Of a DNA stretch of 49,845 bases, positions 15,962-23,106 are shown piece after piece. The notes beneath the pieces were generated by a model that was not told the DNA's origin, made no database searches, and worked only from the letters and a program-made list of their open reading frames with translations. Position 1 is the first letter of the stretch. Each line of letters begins with the position of its first letter. The translations under genes were made by a program, and so were the position numbers. Where the stretch lies: the NCBI GenBank assembly GCA_964517495.1, contig CAZFER010000047.1, forward strand, positions 1-49,845. The letters are read 5' to 3'. The stretch is from CAZFER01 sp964517495. GTDB lineage: Bacteria > Hinthialibacterota > Hinthialibacteria > Hinthialibacterales > Hinthialibacteraceae.

Positions 15962-17394
15962 GGTTTCACCTCTTTTTTCGGACGAATGGCTTGTATCAAA
16001 TGTTTAATGTCACTCCTTGTATAAATCCCGAATTGGAGCGTTAAAAACCCGAGTAGCGTAATGTATAAAAATGGAATGGTAAGAATGGGCAAACCGGGGA
16101 TGATCCATAACAGAAATCCGGAGAGCGATGAAACAATCAACAATCCCAACGGTTTTTGCCAGGGTAATTTCAGTTTGAACATTTTTTTAGCCATCGAGGC
16201 CATGATGATCAACAGAACCGCTTGCGAAAAAAGGGTGGCATATGCCGCGCCCAGTTGTTCCAACCAATGAATCATGAACCAATTGGATAGATACGATACG
16301 CCTACCGCCAGGCCGGTGAAGAGCACCAGCCAGGTTTGCCGATTGCGTGAAGTAAACACAATGATCATCATGGTATTGAGCAAAGACAAATTAAGATTGA
16401 TACACAGCACTCTAAGAACATCACCGCTGATGGGATCGGGTTTACGAATCAAGTTTAGCCACTCATGCGGCCAAAATGCCAATAAAAAAGTGAGTGGAAT
16501 GGTGTAACTTAACATCAACACCAGCGACTGTTGAAATAATCCTTCATAGGCTTTTTCGTCGGTGTTGTAATAACGGGATAGCGCAGGATAGATGGCAATC
16601 ATATAACCGGTCAAGAATAAGGTGAATCCCTCCACCAGCAAGCCGGCAGACGTATACGCACCCACGGCGTCCCGGCCTCCCATGATATATTCAATCATGA
16701 TCACATCCAACGATAAATATAGAACATTAAAGAAACCATAGAGCGCCAGGGGCCAGGATTCAAGGCACATGTAACGAATTGTCGAAAATCGGATTTTAAA
16801 TGATTCAAAATGGAAAAAGCGCAGTGAGACCAATCCCAACACAAAAAACCAAATCACAAATTCAGACGCAACCGAAATTGACACATACACCAAAGGCAGC
16901 GAAAACCATAATGCCAGAAATAAAAGCAATAACGCGATTAAGCGAGAGGGAAGATTGGTGTAAAACACATATTCCATGCGTTCGATAGCGGTAAAACAAC
17001 TGCGAATCACCCCATTCAAGGCCACCATCGCCGAGCCAAATATGCAGACATAAATAACAATCAATTCATAAAGACTCAGATCACGGGCTTCTTTTAAATA
17101 AAAATAACAGCCAATCGCGAACACGATTCCCAACAGGCTCTTTAAGACCAAACCATGCAGATAATACTCGGGAACTTTATCATATGCCCGTGCGCCATCC
17201 CGGGATATCAAATTATCCAACCCACCATCCATAAAATGGCGCGCCAATTTCCCCACGTAAATGGCAAAGGTGATCAGCGAAAAATCCGCGGGTGATAATA
17301 ATCCATATAACAGCACATAACGAATAAAGCCGGATGCCCGTCCAAACAAATTGAAGAGGCTCATAAAGACGGAATTTCGGACAATGACATTCAT
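15958..17394 (-). CDS. Wzx/MATE-like polysaccharide flippase
   Basis: A 478-aa inner-membrane protein with about twelve to fourteen hydrophobic helices along its length. It begins NSVFMSLFNLFGRASGFIRYVLLYGLLSPADFSLITFA, the usual start of polysaccharide biosynthesis (Wzx/RfbX) flippases, including the early Gly-Arg pair and an acidic or aromatic helix end. It should move lipid-linked oligosaccharides across the inner membrane. It overlaps the upstream TPR-like gene by one base (TAATG) and the SDR gene by four, so all three are one transcript. The glycan it moves is not known; the neighbours (GT2, GT2-methyltransferase, SDR) suggest a surface polysaccharide or lipid-linked glycan. Confidence 0.88.
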   Translation of the reverse strand: MNVIVRNSVFMSLFNLFGRASGFIRYVLLYGLLSPADFSLITFAIYVGKLARHFMDGGLDNLISRDGARAYDKVPEYYLHGLVLKSLLGIVFAIGCYFYLKEARDLSLYELIVIYVCIFGSAMVALNGVIRSCFTAIERMEYVFYTNLPSRLIALLLLFLALWFSLPLVYVSISVASEFVIWFFVLGLVSLRFFHFESFKIRFSTIRYMCLESWPLALYGFFNVLYLSLDVIMIEYIMGGRDAVGAYTSAGLLVEGFTLFLTGYMIAIYPALSRYYNTDEKAYEGLFQQSLVLMLSYTIPLTFLLAFWPHEWLNLIRKPDPISGDVLRVLCINLNLSLLNTMMIIVFTSRNRQTWLVLFTGLAVGVSYLSNWFMIHWLEQLGAAYATLFSQAVLLIIMASMAKKMFKLKLPWQKPLGLLIVSSLSGFLLWIIPGLPILTIPFLYITLLGFLTLQFGIYTRSDIKHLIQAIRPKKEVKP

Positions 17395-18578
17395 TATGGA
17401 TTCCCTGGTGGTTGATGTGTAATGGCCAGCTGCGTTAGGTGAATGTATGGCGTGGGGATCATGGTGTGTTCGGTTTGTTGGACGAAGTAGCGTAACTCAA
17501 ACAGGTTTCGAGGCTGTTTGGTAGAAAATTGTGTTTTCAGAGTTTTACGTTCTTCGCCTGCTTCAATTATGTAGATACGGTTGGTTTGGTTAAACGCCAT
17601 ATGAATTTGTGCTTGTATTTGCATGGGATTTTCGAACTGTAATGTTATTTCCACAGGAGCCGGTTGGCTGTTTTCAGGCTCTGTATTGACATAGATATCC
17701 GTTCGGATGGCCCCATCATGCAACAGGCGGAAGAAGTTATCCCTAAATGAGCGGGGGGCATAACATGAACGCAATAAATCACCATGTGATGGGTAAAGTG
17801 CTTTCAATTCATTCTGGCTGAAATGATCAAGATAATACTCCGCACTATGATCATCAGGATGAGCGCTGAGATAGGTGTTTAAACATTGGATGGCATGTTC
17901 AGCCTGCTCATCATATTTGATCATGGCATTCAAGTAAAGAATTACTTTATCATTGCTTTTCTCGAAAGGTGTAAACAAACCCGCATCGTTAAAAACATCG
18001 GTTGAGGAAAAACGAAGATAGTTGTACAGCGCTTTTCGATCTGAAGATGCTAACACCATATCGTTTTGTGCTTTAAGCCGGGCAATACGATAACCGGCCC
18101 TTAAGGCAAGAGCGCCAAAATCATAATTTGCAACCTGTTGATAGGAACGTATGATCTCATCCAAAGAAACATCCTGATCGGCTAATAACGATTCCATAAT
18201 CAATCCCCGTGTATAAAACGGCCATCCATGCCGAAGCGGGGGAAACAATTTTATGGCTTGATTCAAATGGCTGATTGCGCGTTCAAGATAAGCACGGCGG
18301 TCGTGGGAATTAAGCGCATCCGCAAGACGAAAGTGAATATCGGCGATGGGGCGTAATGCTGAATCCCCCAGCGGTTTATCGGTCCCTTTTTCCAGAAATG
18401 CTATATAGGCTTCCGCGGTTTCAAGGGGCTGAACAATATGAGGGTTGGTTTTAATCTCATCCAATACCATGTCAAAATCAAAAGGCTTTGCATGAAAAGA
18501 TGCAATCCCCCAAACGAACCCGGCGAGAAGGATAATGGGACAACAGGCCATGGCGATTTTCATGTTTTTCGACTTCAT
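17394..18578 (-). CDS. Membrane-anchored TPR-like protein of unknown function
   Basis: A 394-aa protein with an N-terminal membrane segment (IAMACCPIILLAGFVWGIASF) that acts as an anchor or uncleaved signal; the rest is outside the cytoplasm. Helical repeats resemble tetratricopeptides, for example YLERAISHLNQAIKLFPPLRHGWPFYTRGLI and a later segment AIQCLNTYLSAHPDDHSAEYYL. The last 100 residues are beta-rich (VEITLQFENPMQIQAQIHMAFN). Its stop overlaps the flippase start by one base. The start at 18578 is the first of two close ATGs (the other at 18563). Such proteins often help assemble glycan machinery, but function is unknown here. Cotranscription with the flippase and SDR is the main clue. 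Confidence 0.6.
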   Translation of the reverse strand: MKSKNMKIAMACCPIILLAGFVWGIASFHAKPFDFDMVLDEIKTNPHIVQPLETAEAYIAFLEKGTDKPLGDSALRPIADIHFRLADALNSHDRRAYLERAISHLNQAIKLFPPLRHGWPFYTRGLIMESLLADQDVSLDEIIRSYQQVANYDFGALALRAGYRIARLKAQNDMVLASSDRKALYNYLRFSSTDVFNDAGLFTPFEKSNDKVILYLNAMIKYDEQAEHAIQCLNTYLSAHPDDHSAEYYLDHFSQNELKALYPSHGDLLRSCYAPRSFRDNFFRLLHDGAIRTDIYVNTEPENSQPAPVEITLQFENPMQIQAQIHMAFNQTNRIYIIEAGEERKTLKTQFSTKQPRNLFELRYFVQQTEHTMIPTPYIHLTQLAITHQPPGNP

Positions 18579-18617
18579 AACTGGTTATAAACCATATTCC
18601 CCGGCGTATCGGGGAAA

Positions 18618-18938
18618 TTATAATTTTTTGCGTTTTTTCTTTTTTTTGATATCTTTTGTGGTTGGCTGCCGGCGTATAAATAGATAGACGATTGCAAACA
18701 GGCCGAAGAAAAACAGAACGGCGATCAAGGCTTCCGGATTGCTGGGATATAAGGAATCTTCTTTCCTCTGTTCTCCCTTGTTGACAGCCGGCCCACCGGA
18801 TGGTGCCGGTTTCACGGTTTTGGTGGCATTCACCTTTTCGTTTGAAGCCCCCATTTCCGCCGCAAAAATGGGTGGATTCAGCAATGCAAAACAAGCAATA
18901 ATTAGCACGCAAATTCGAATCATTCCAAGTCCTTTCAT
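18618..18938 (-). CDS. Small membrane protein with signal peptide and Lys-rich tail
   Basis: A 106-aa protein with a Sec signal (MKGLGMIRICVLIIACFALLNPP ending about AAEM), a polar Pro/Lys/Asn linker, one membrane helix (ALIAVLFFFGLFAIVYLFI) and a cytosolic tail ending KKKKKRKKL. It lies 39 bp upstream of the TPR-like gene on the same strand, so it is likely the first gene of the glycan operon. A larger overlapping ORF in another frame (18478-18966) is less convincing because it overlaps the next gene and lacks these features. Function unknown. Confidence 0.6.
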   Translation of the reverse strand: MKGLGMIRICVLIIACFALLNPPIFAAEMGASNEKVNATKTVKPAPSGGPAVNKGEQRKEDSLYPSNPEALIAVLFFFGLFAIVYLFIRRQPTTKDIKKKKKRKKL

Positions 18939-19023
18939 TGAAGAAACCCTTTCGTTGTTTATTCATGAAGTGATAAAAAAGAGTACATCAAAAGGGGTTA
19001 AATGCATAGCGATTCGCTTCTTT

Positions 19024-19065
19024 CAACCCTCCCCTAGCCCCTCCCAGGCTTGGGAGGGGAATGGG
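19024..19065. repeat. Dispersed hairpin repeat, family H copy 1
   Basis: Contains the perfect stem CCCCTCCCA-GGCT-TGGGAGGGG. The reverse complement of this 42-bp element recurs at 19879-19920, so the two copies flank the coiled-coil ORF at 19101-19565 as inverted repeats. A similar element is at 19772 and a diverged one at 49716. Confidence 0.75.
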
Positions 19066-19100
19066 ATTTAAAAAGCCTGAGTTATATAATTTATGAATTT

Positions 19101-19565
19101 TTAAACCATCGATAGGCATCCTTTTGGTATTAAGGGATTGGGTGATCGTTTGTTATTCGATTCAACCTCTAATTGAGGTGGACATAACAGGCCTGAAAGT
19201 TGTTCTTCAGGTTCAATAAAGGATAAGTCGAGTTTATTGGAATTTTTCTTTGCTTTCTTGTTTTTGTTGCGCTTGGATTTTGTTGTATTCGATGGATTTT
19301 GGTTGTTTTCTGGAAATGGGACTGGAAGGTCCGCCGTTTCGAAGCCGAGTAATTCATCCATCATGTTGTTCAGGAGGTTTTTCTTTAATTGCTGAAATTT
19401 ATTGAGAAAGGAGAGATACAAGCGGTGCAATGATTGGACCTTGGCTGATAGATAATCCTCCGATTTAAGGAGTTCAGCGCTGATTTGTTCGAGGATATCC
19501 ATCAATTTTTCGAGGGTGATTTCTTCGAAGTTGGTGATTTTGTTTAGGGTGGTTTTGTTCAACAT
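19101..19565 (-). CDS. Hypothetical coiled-coil protein inside an inverted-repeat pair
   Basis: About 154 aa from ATG 19565, chosen because AAAGGAGAA lies about 10 bp upstream; the frame also allows ATG 19574 (too close to that site) and ATG 19661 (no visible ribosome site). The N-terminal half is a likely coiled coil (EEITLEKLMDILEQISAEL, then a second heptad stretch with LHRLYLSFLNKFQQLKKNLL). The C-terminal half is Asn/Lys-rich, with a basic patch (KSKRNKNKKAKKNSNK), and ends in a Pro-rich tail. No family is recognised. It sits in a repeat nest and is bracketed by inverted copies of family H, so it may be a passenger or a neutral bystander. Existence as a real gene is plausible but unproven. 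Confidence 0.5.
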   Translation of the reverse strand: MLNKTTLNKITNFEEITLEKLMDILEQISAELLKSEDYLSAKVQSLHRLYLSFLNKFQQLKKNLLNNMMDELLGFETADLPVPFPENNQNPSNTTKSKRNKNKKAKKNSNKLDLSFIEPEEQLSGLLCPPQLEVESNNKRSPNPLIPKGCLSMV

Positions 19566-19771
19566 TTTGGTCATTTCTCCTTTGTAATTTGAAGGCGTTG
19601 GGACGTTATACTGCAAAATTTGTGCCATCGTGAACATTTGATCATTAAGCATTGATTTCATTGGAGATAATTTTTGGAAATGTTGGCTTTACCTGTTTGG
19701 GTAAGGATGGTAGGATTTAGGGGTGATATTAATGCCGTTGGGTGTTTATTTAGAAGTTAAGGATTCGCATC

Positions 19772-19819
19772 CAACCTTCAACCCCCTCTTAATCTCCCCC
19801 AATTTTGGGGGAGAAATGG
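19772..19819. repeat. Family H-like hairpin repeat, copy 2
   Basis: CTCCCCCAA-TT-TTGGGGGAG at 19794-19813 is a perfect 9-bp stem preceded by CAACCCCCTCTTAAT, the same layout as the copy at 19024 with different stem bases. Confidence 0.65.
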
Positions 19820-19878
19820 AAAGCCGATACAAGAGAGGGATTGCAAAAGGTTTGTAAAATCGATAAACGGGTGTGTCA

Positions 19879-19920
19879 CCCATTCCCATCACAAGATTGG
19901 GAGGGGCTAGGGGAGGGTTG
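19879..19920. repeat. Family H repeat, inverted copy
   Basis: Reverse complement of the 42-bp element at 19024 with a few changes in one arm. The shared block GGGAGGGGCTAGGGGAGGG is intact. Confidence 0.75.
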
Positions 19921-20429
19921 AATAATTAGCACACAACCTCGATAGATTAAGAAACTGTTCAGCGACCATTAAATTGCCTTGTTTTGGAGAGTTATGCAAA
20001 TGAGGAATTCATAACTCATTCATTTTTCTAGACTTGGTTATCGGGTTTTGTACACATCGATTTTACCATTTACTATAAAATGAAATAATAAGGCCTAACA
20101 TATTCGAAATATTGATTTTAAGAATGATGATCTCAACAATCGATTGGAACAGAGTTTATAAATTTAGAAATTCTGGGGAGTTAAGGAAGGGTAAAATGTC
20201 GAAAAATGGCTCAAATTATATTTCATATAATTTAAAAATTAAGGGGTTGTAAAAATCGGGCGTTTATGCTGCTGTAAACATTGATCGAAATGAGGCCGCT
20301 GTGAGGAAAACTACCTGGAGAGGACAGGATTGAAAACAAATCAGCGTTGGCGCCAAGAGGCTATTCTCTTTTGCTGATCTTTGCTCACTAATCGATAAAG
20401 AAAAATATCCCTCCCCGCATTTTTATTTC

Positions 20430-20512
20430 GCCCTTTCAGGGCTACTTATTTATTTAGAATTTCGTAACCAGGGGCGTTGCCCACTGGCTATCTTATGTAA
20501 CCCCGTTGGGGT
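20430..20512. repeat. Three-hairpin dispersed repeat block
   Basis: Three successive short hairpins: GCCCT-TTC-AGGGC (20430-20442), CCAGGGGCGTTGCCCACTGG (20468-20487) and ACCCC-GTT-GGGGT (20500-20512). Blocks of this style are seen dispersed in many environmental bacterial genomes (from memory, not searched). Confidence 0.6.
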
Positions 20513-20556
20513 AAAAAGCAGGGATTAATTGAACCTTGGGGGAAGAAGGGGATATA

Positions 20557-20587
20557 GATGGGTCAAAAAACGCGACCCATCCTACGA
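20557..20587. repeat. Dispersed hairpin repeat, family B copy 2
   Basis: GATGGGTC-AAAAAACGC-GACCCATC with the CTAC tail; perfect 8-bp arms. Confidence 0.75.
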
Positions 20588-20600
20588 TTTCAGGGATATT

Positions 20601-20633
20601 GATGGGTCGAAAAACGTGAACCATCCACGGATA
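20601..20633. repeat. Dispersed hairpin repeat, family B copy 3
   Basis: GATGGGTC-GAAAAACGT-GAACCATC with a CACGGATAT tail, 44 bp after copy 2 in the same orientation; one arm base is changed. Confidence 0.72.
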
Positions 20634-20635
20634 TA

Positions 20636-20700
20636 GGGAGGGCGACGCTCCTGCGGAGCCGGTTGCACGCAGCGCGGCTCGGCGGGAGCCTCGCCCTCCC
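20636..20700. repeat. Large inverted repeat, family C copy 1
   Basis: GGGAGGGCGA at 20636 pairs with TCGCCCTCCC at 20691-20700, with further inner pairing (GCTCC/GGAGC, AGCCG/CGGCT). The right half recurs at 35671-35716. Confidence 0.7.
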
Positions 20701-20767
20701 TGGGGATTTATGGGTTGAAATAGGAGGGTGTGTGGATTGGGATGCCCGCACATCTTGTCTGTGTGCC

Positions 20768-20787
20768 GGGCGGGTTGTAAACCCGCC
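20768..20787. repeat. Palindrome GGGCGGGTT-GT-AACCCGCCC
   Basis: Perfect 9-bp stem with a 2-base loop, about 75 bp downstream of the isomerase-like gene's stop codon. Confidence 0.65.
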
Positions 20788-20863
20788 CATACATTTTGTG
20801 GTATTCATTCAGTTTGTGTAATAGATACATTTGTGTAATAGCTACATTTGTATAATAGCACCA

Positions 20864-22429
20864 TTAGGCCTCTTCGATGACCTTCCAGCCTACACGTTCG
20901 GCGAGGGCGTGGATTGGTTCTTTTAAATCACCATAGGCGGTGACCCGATGCCAGGACCAGCGATCCCACATGGTGAATAGTTTTTCGATATCGCCGACCG
21001 GTTCGACCGCCAATTTAGTGCGGCAGGCGCGGTCATCGGGATCATTTTCCACCGCCTTGCCTTGATGCAGCAATATCTCTTTGCGCGGGTTGTGCACCTC
21101 GATGGAGGTTGTCATATACCCCAAAGGTAAAATCGAACGCACCGAGGCTCCCTGGCGGTCTTCTGAGTGGGTCATGATTTTGTAATCGCAGGTTTCTCCG
21201 TCCGGGCCGAACATCTTGTTGGGGGCCACACAGTGGGCATAGATGATTTGCCGTTTTGACGTATCAATCACGGGGTCGGAAATATAACCGGGCCGGCCTT
21301 TGGTTAAGGTGTTGATAGCGATCATACTGGCTGTCGAACGGACATCACATTCACACGCGCCGATCAATGCTTCATTGTTGAGTTCATGGAAACCAAGGCA
21401 GGGATAGGCGTGGATATGGCCGCCATAGAATCCACCCAGGCAGTTGATGGTGATGGCATTGGCGTTGTGTTTCTTCAGCACGTTTTTCATGCCGATATAC
21501 ATAGCCGCCGAGTTCACCAGGGTTTCCTGGGATACATCGATCACATCCAGGGCGTTTTTGCGCCATCGATCGGCAATTTCGCGGCTTTTGTCTTTATCCG
21601 CCTTTTTCCAGGCTTCGTTCACTTCGGCAAACGATACCCGTTCGACGGGGATGCCGAACATCTCGCCACCCGGGCCGGATTCCTGATTGCGAATCGCGAG
21701 AATTTTGGCCTCTTTCAAGCGTTTGGCGCATTCATCGATATCGAGCAAATCAAGGGGGTCGTCGATGCAGGTCAAATCGCCGGGTTTGGGGGTGGATGCG
21801 ATTCTGGATTGTACAACCGCCTTGGCGAAATCAGCCGGTGAACCGCCTTTTTTTACCAATGAAAAACGTTTAACGGCTTTTATGACATCGTTCATATCCG
21901 AGGAGGCGACAAACCCCAGATTGGGGGTTTGGTTGCGAAGGAAACCCGCCGTATAGACCAGGAATCCCCCGCTGCCGCCATATTGAAAATCGACGTACAG
22001 GACCGGTTTATCGGAACTCACAATGGTTTGTACCACCCGGTTCCAGCAATTTAATTGGTATACCACATAGCCATCGATGTTTTCAGATTTGTCTTTTTCG
22101 AGAATGGCTTTGGCGTCCTCTTCCCCTTTGGCCATCGAGGTTAGGAATTCCATCTCTGGGCAATGCTGGGTTAACTCTGCCTTAATCCGCTTCATTACTG
22201 GGCCAAAGTCGAACCCCACATTGGGCCAGTCCGGCCCAGGCTGGACGACATCATGCAGCGAATAGATGATGCGGATTCGCTGTTTGGACTTGCTTTCCTG
22301 TGCAACACTGGAATGGGCACTCAGCATGCCGCTTCCCACTCCGATTCCGGCGGCACATCCCACCGTGAGAAAACGGCGGCGATTCATCGGGCAACTGGCG
22401 CATTTTGATTGTATTGGCTTGGGTTTCAT
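20864..22429 (-). CDS. Tat-exported L-fucose isomerase-like protein
   Basis: 521 aa from ATG 22429, which has a strong GGGGGAA upstream; the frame extends 24 codons further but the Tat signal begins here. Twin-arginine signal: NRRRFLTVGCAAGIGVGSG at about 16-34, so it folds in the cytosol and is exported folded. The mature part resembles L-fucose/L-arabinose isomerase-like proteins: NIDGYVVYQLNCWNRVVQTI, PVLYVDFQYGGSGGFLVY, LGGFYGGHIHAYPCLGFHELN, then GACECDVRSTASM. True isomerases use an Mn2+ site with Glu and Asp; the ACECDVRS and HELN motifs probably form a metal or active site. Export of such an enzyme is unusual and suggests a sugar-binding or periplasmic sugar-conversion role. No sugar operon lies beside it. 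Confidence 0.75.
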   Translation of the reverse strand: MKPKPIQSKCASCPMNRRRFLTVGCAAGIGVGSGMLSAHSSVAQESKSKQRIRIIYSLHDVVQPGPDWPNVGFDFGPVMKRIKAELTQHCPEMEFLTSMAKGEEDAKAILEKDKSENIDGYVVYQLNCWNRVVQTIVSSDKPVLYVDFQYGGSGGFLVYTAGFLRNQTPNLGFVASSDMNDVIKAVKRFSLVKKGGSPADFAKAVVQSRIASTPKPGDLTCIDDPLDLLDIDECAKRLKEAKILAIRNQESGPGGEMFGIPVERVSFAEVNEAWKKADKDKSREIADRWRKNALDVIDVSQETLVNSAAMYIGMKNVLKKHNANAITINCLGGFYGGHIHAYPCLGFHELNNEALIGACECDVRSTASMIAINTLTKGRPGYISDPVIDTSKRQIIYAHCVAPNKMFGPDGETCDYKIMTHSEDRQGASVRSILPLGYMTTSIEVHNPRKEILLHQGKAVENDPDDRACRTKLAVEPVGDIEKLFTMWDRWSWHRVTAYGDLKEPIHALAERVGWKVIEEA

Positions 22430-22575
22430 TGTATTTCCCCCTGACTGAAAGGTTCGTTGTGTTTGCATTCGTTTTTGAACGATAATGATGTTGATACCCA
22501 CCTATCGTAACAAACCGTGGTTTAATTAGATCATATGTGGATTGGAGTTGTCAATGACAGATAAAATGAATTTTG

Positions 22576-22600
22576 GAGGGCGAACACATAGGTTCGCTCC
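22576..22600. repeat. Short imperfect hairpin repeat GGAGGGCGAAC ... GTTCGCTCC
   Basis: GCGAAC pairs with GTTCGC around a short loop, with further G-T pairs outside. It lies inside the remnant C-terminus of the broken Rpn frame. Confidence 0.6.
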
Positions 22601-22663
22601 TACAACGGGTTGAGGTTGATCCCGGTTTTGAGTTTTCTTTATGTTAAAATAGACGTGTGCATT

Positions 22664-22689
22664 GATGGGTCGAAAAACGTGACCCATCC
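22664..22689. repeat. Dispersed hairpin repeat, family B copy 4, inside the Rpn gene
   Basis: GATGGGTC-GAAAAACGT-GACCCATC plus C: perfect 8-bp arms. It joins the Rpn coding sequence directly at the EHK codons, so the gene's normal 3' part is absent beyond it. Confidence 0.8.
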
Positions 22690-23106
22690 TTTTATGCTCC
22701 AAAAGAATGTATATATAACCTTCACGACCATCCTTTAGCTGAGCCTTGAGAAATAAATCTGAATAATACTTTTCCAACTCTGGATTTACGAATTTTTCCC
22801 TGCAATCTTCCAGAGTACCCAAAACCAAGAGATTGGCTATGGGAGGAACATTATTGACAAGAATATCCTCAACAGTTTCCATGTTTGAAAAGACTTTACT
22901 GAAAAAGCGATCATGCGGTTGGGAAAGTTCAGACATGGCCAATCCTGTTCATAGTGTAATAATTACATCAATGTAGTGATAAGACTTTGGATATCATATA
23001 ATACTCATTTGAAAAGCACTACTCTTTTGTTCACCTTTGCGCTACTATATTCTTGTTTGAATTCTGTAATGGAATTCACATTTCGCTGAATATGTGTCGG
23101 GTTGAG

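Larger units (their letters stand above)
19662..20863. other. Repeat nest without genes
   Basis: About 1.2 kb with no convincing coding capacity. It contains family H copies (19772-19819 and 19879-19920), a palindrome GAGTTATG ... CATAACTC (19989-20017), a three-hairpin block (20430-20512), two family B copies (20557, 20601), a large family C hairpin (20636-20700) and GGGCGGGTT-GT-AACCCGCCC (20768-20787). Between about 20020 and 20420 I see nothing beyond A+T-rich sequence. Confidence 0.7.
22526..22936 (-). pseudogene. Rpn-family nuclease/transposase gene truncated by a dispersed repeat
   Basis: The frame starts at ATG 22936. The first 82 residues match the N-terminus of Rpn/PD-(D/E)XK recombination-promoting nucleases (the transposase_31/YhgA group): SQPHDRFFSKVFSN, PELEKYYSDLFLKAQLKDG and YIYILLEHK. 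The family normally continues after EHK with an aromatic-rich segment and an RYM region, but here the DNA changes at 22689 into family B repeat, and the remaining residues (MGHVFRPI ...) and then the 22576 hairpin are repeat sequence. The C-terminal two-thirds of the usual domain is gone. The product would lack the rest of the nuclease core, so I call it a pseudogene. The insertion point marks the repeat as mobile or recombinogenic in this lineage. Confidence 0.8.

Noticed and set aside
18478..18966. 162-aa minus-strand ORF
   Set aside because: Overlaps the TPR-like gene and the small membrane protein gene in another frame; the latter has signal peptide and helix.
20493..20808. Short ORFs in the repeat nest
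   Set aside because: Made of hairpin repeat sequence; no ribosome site.
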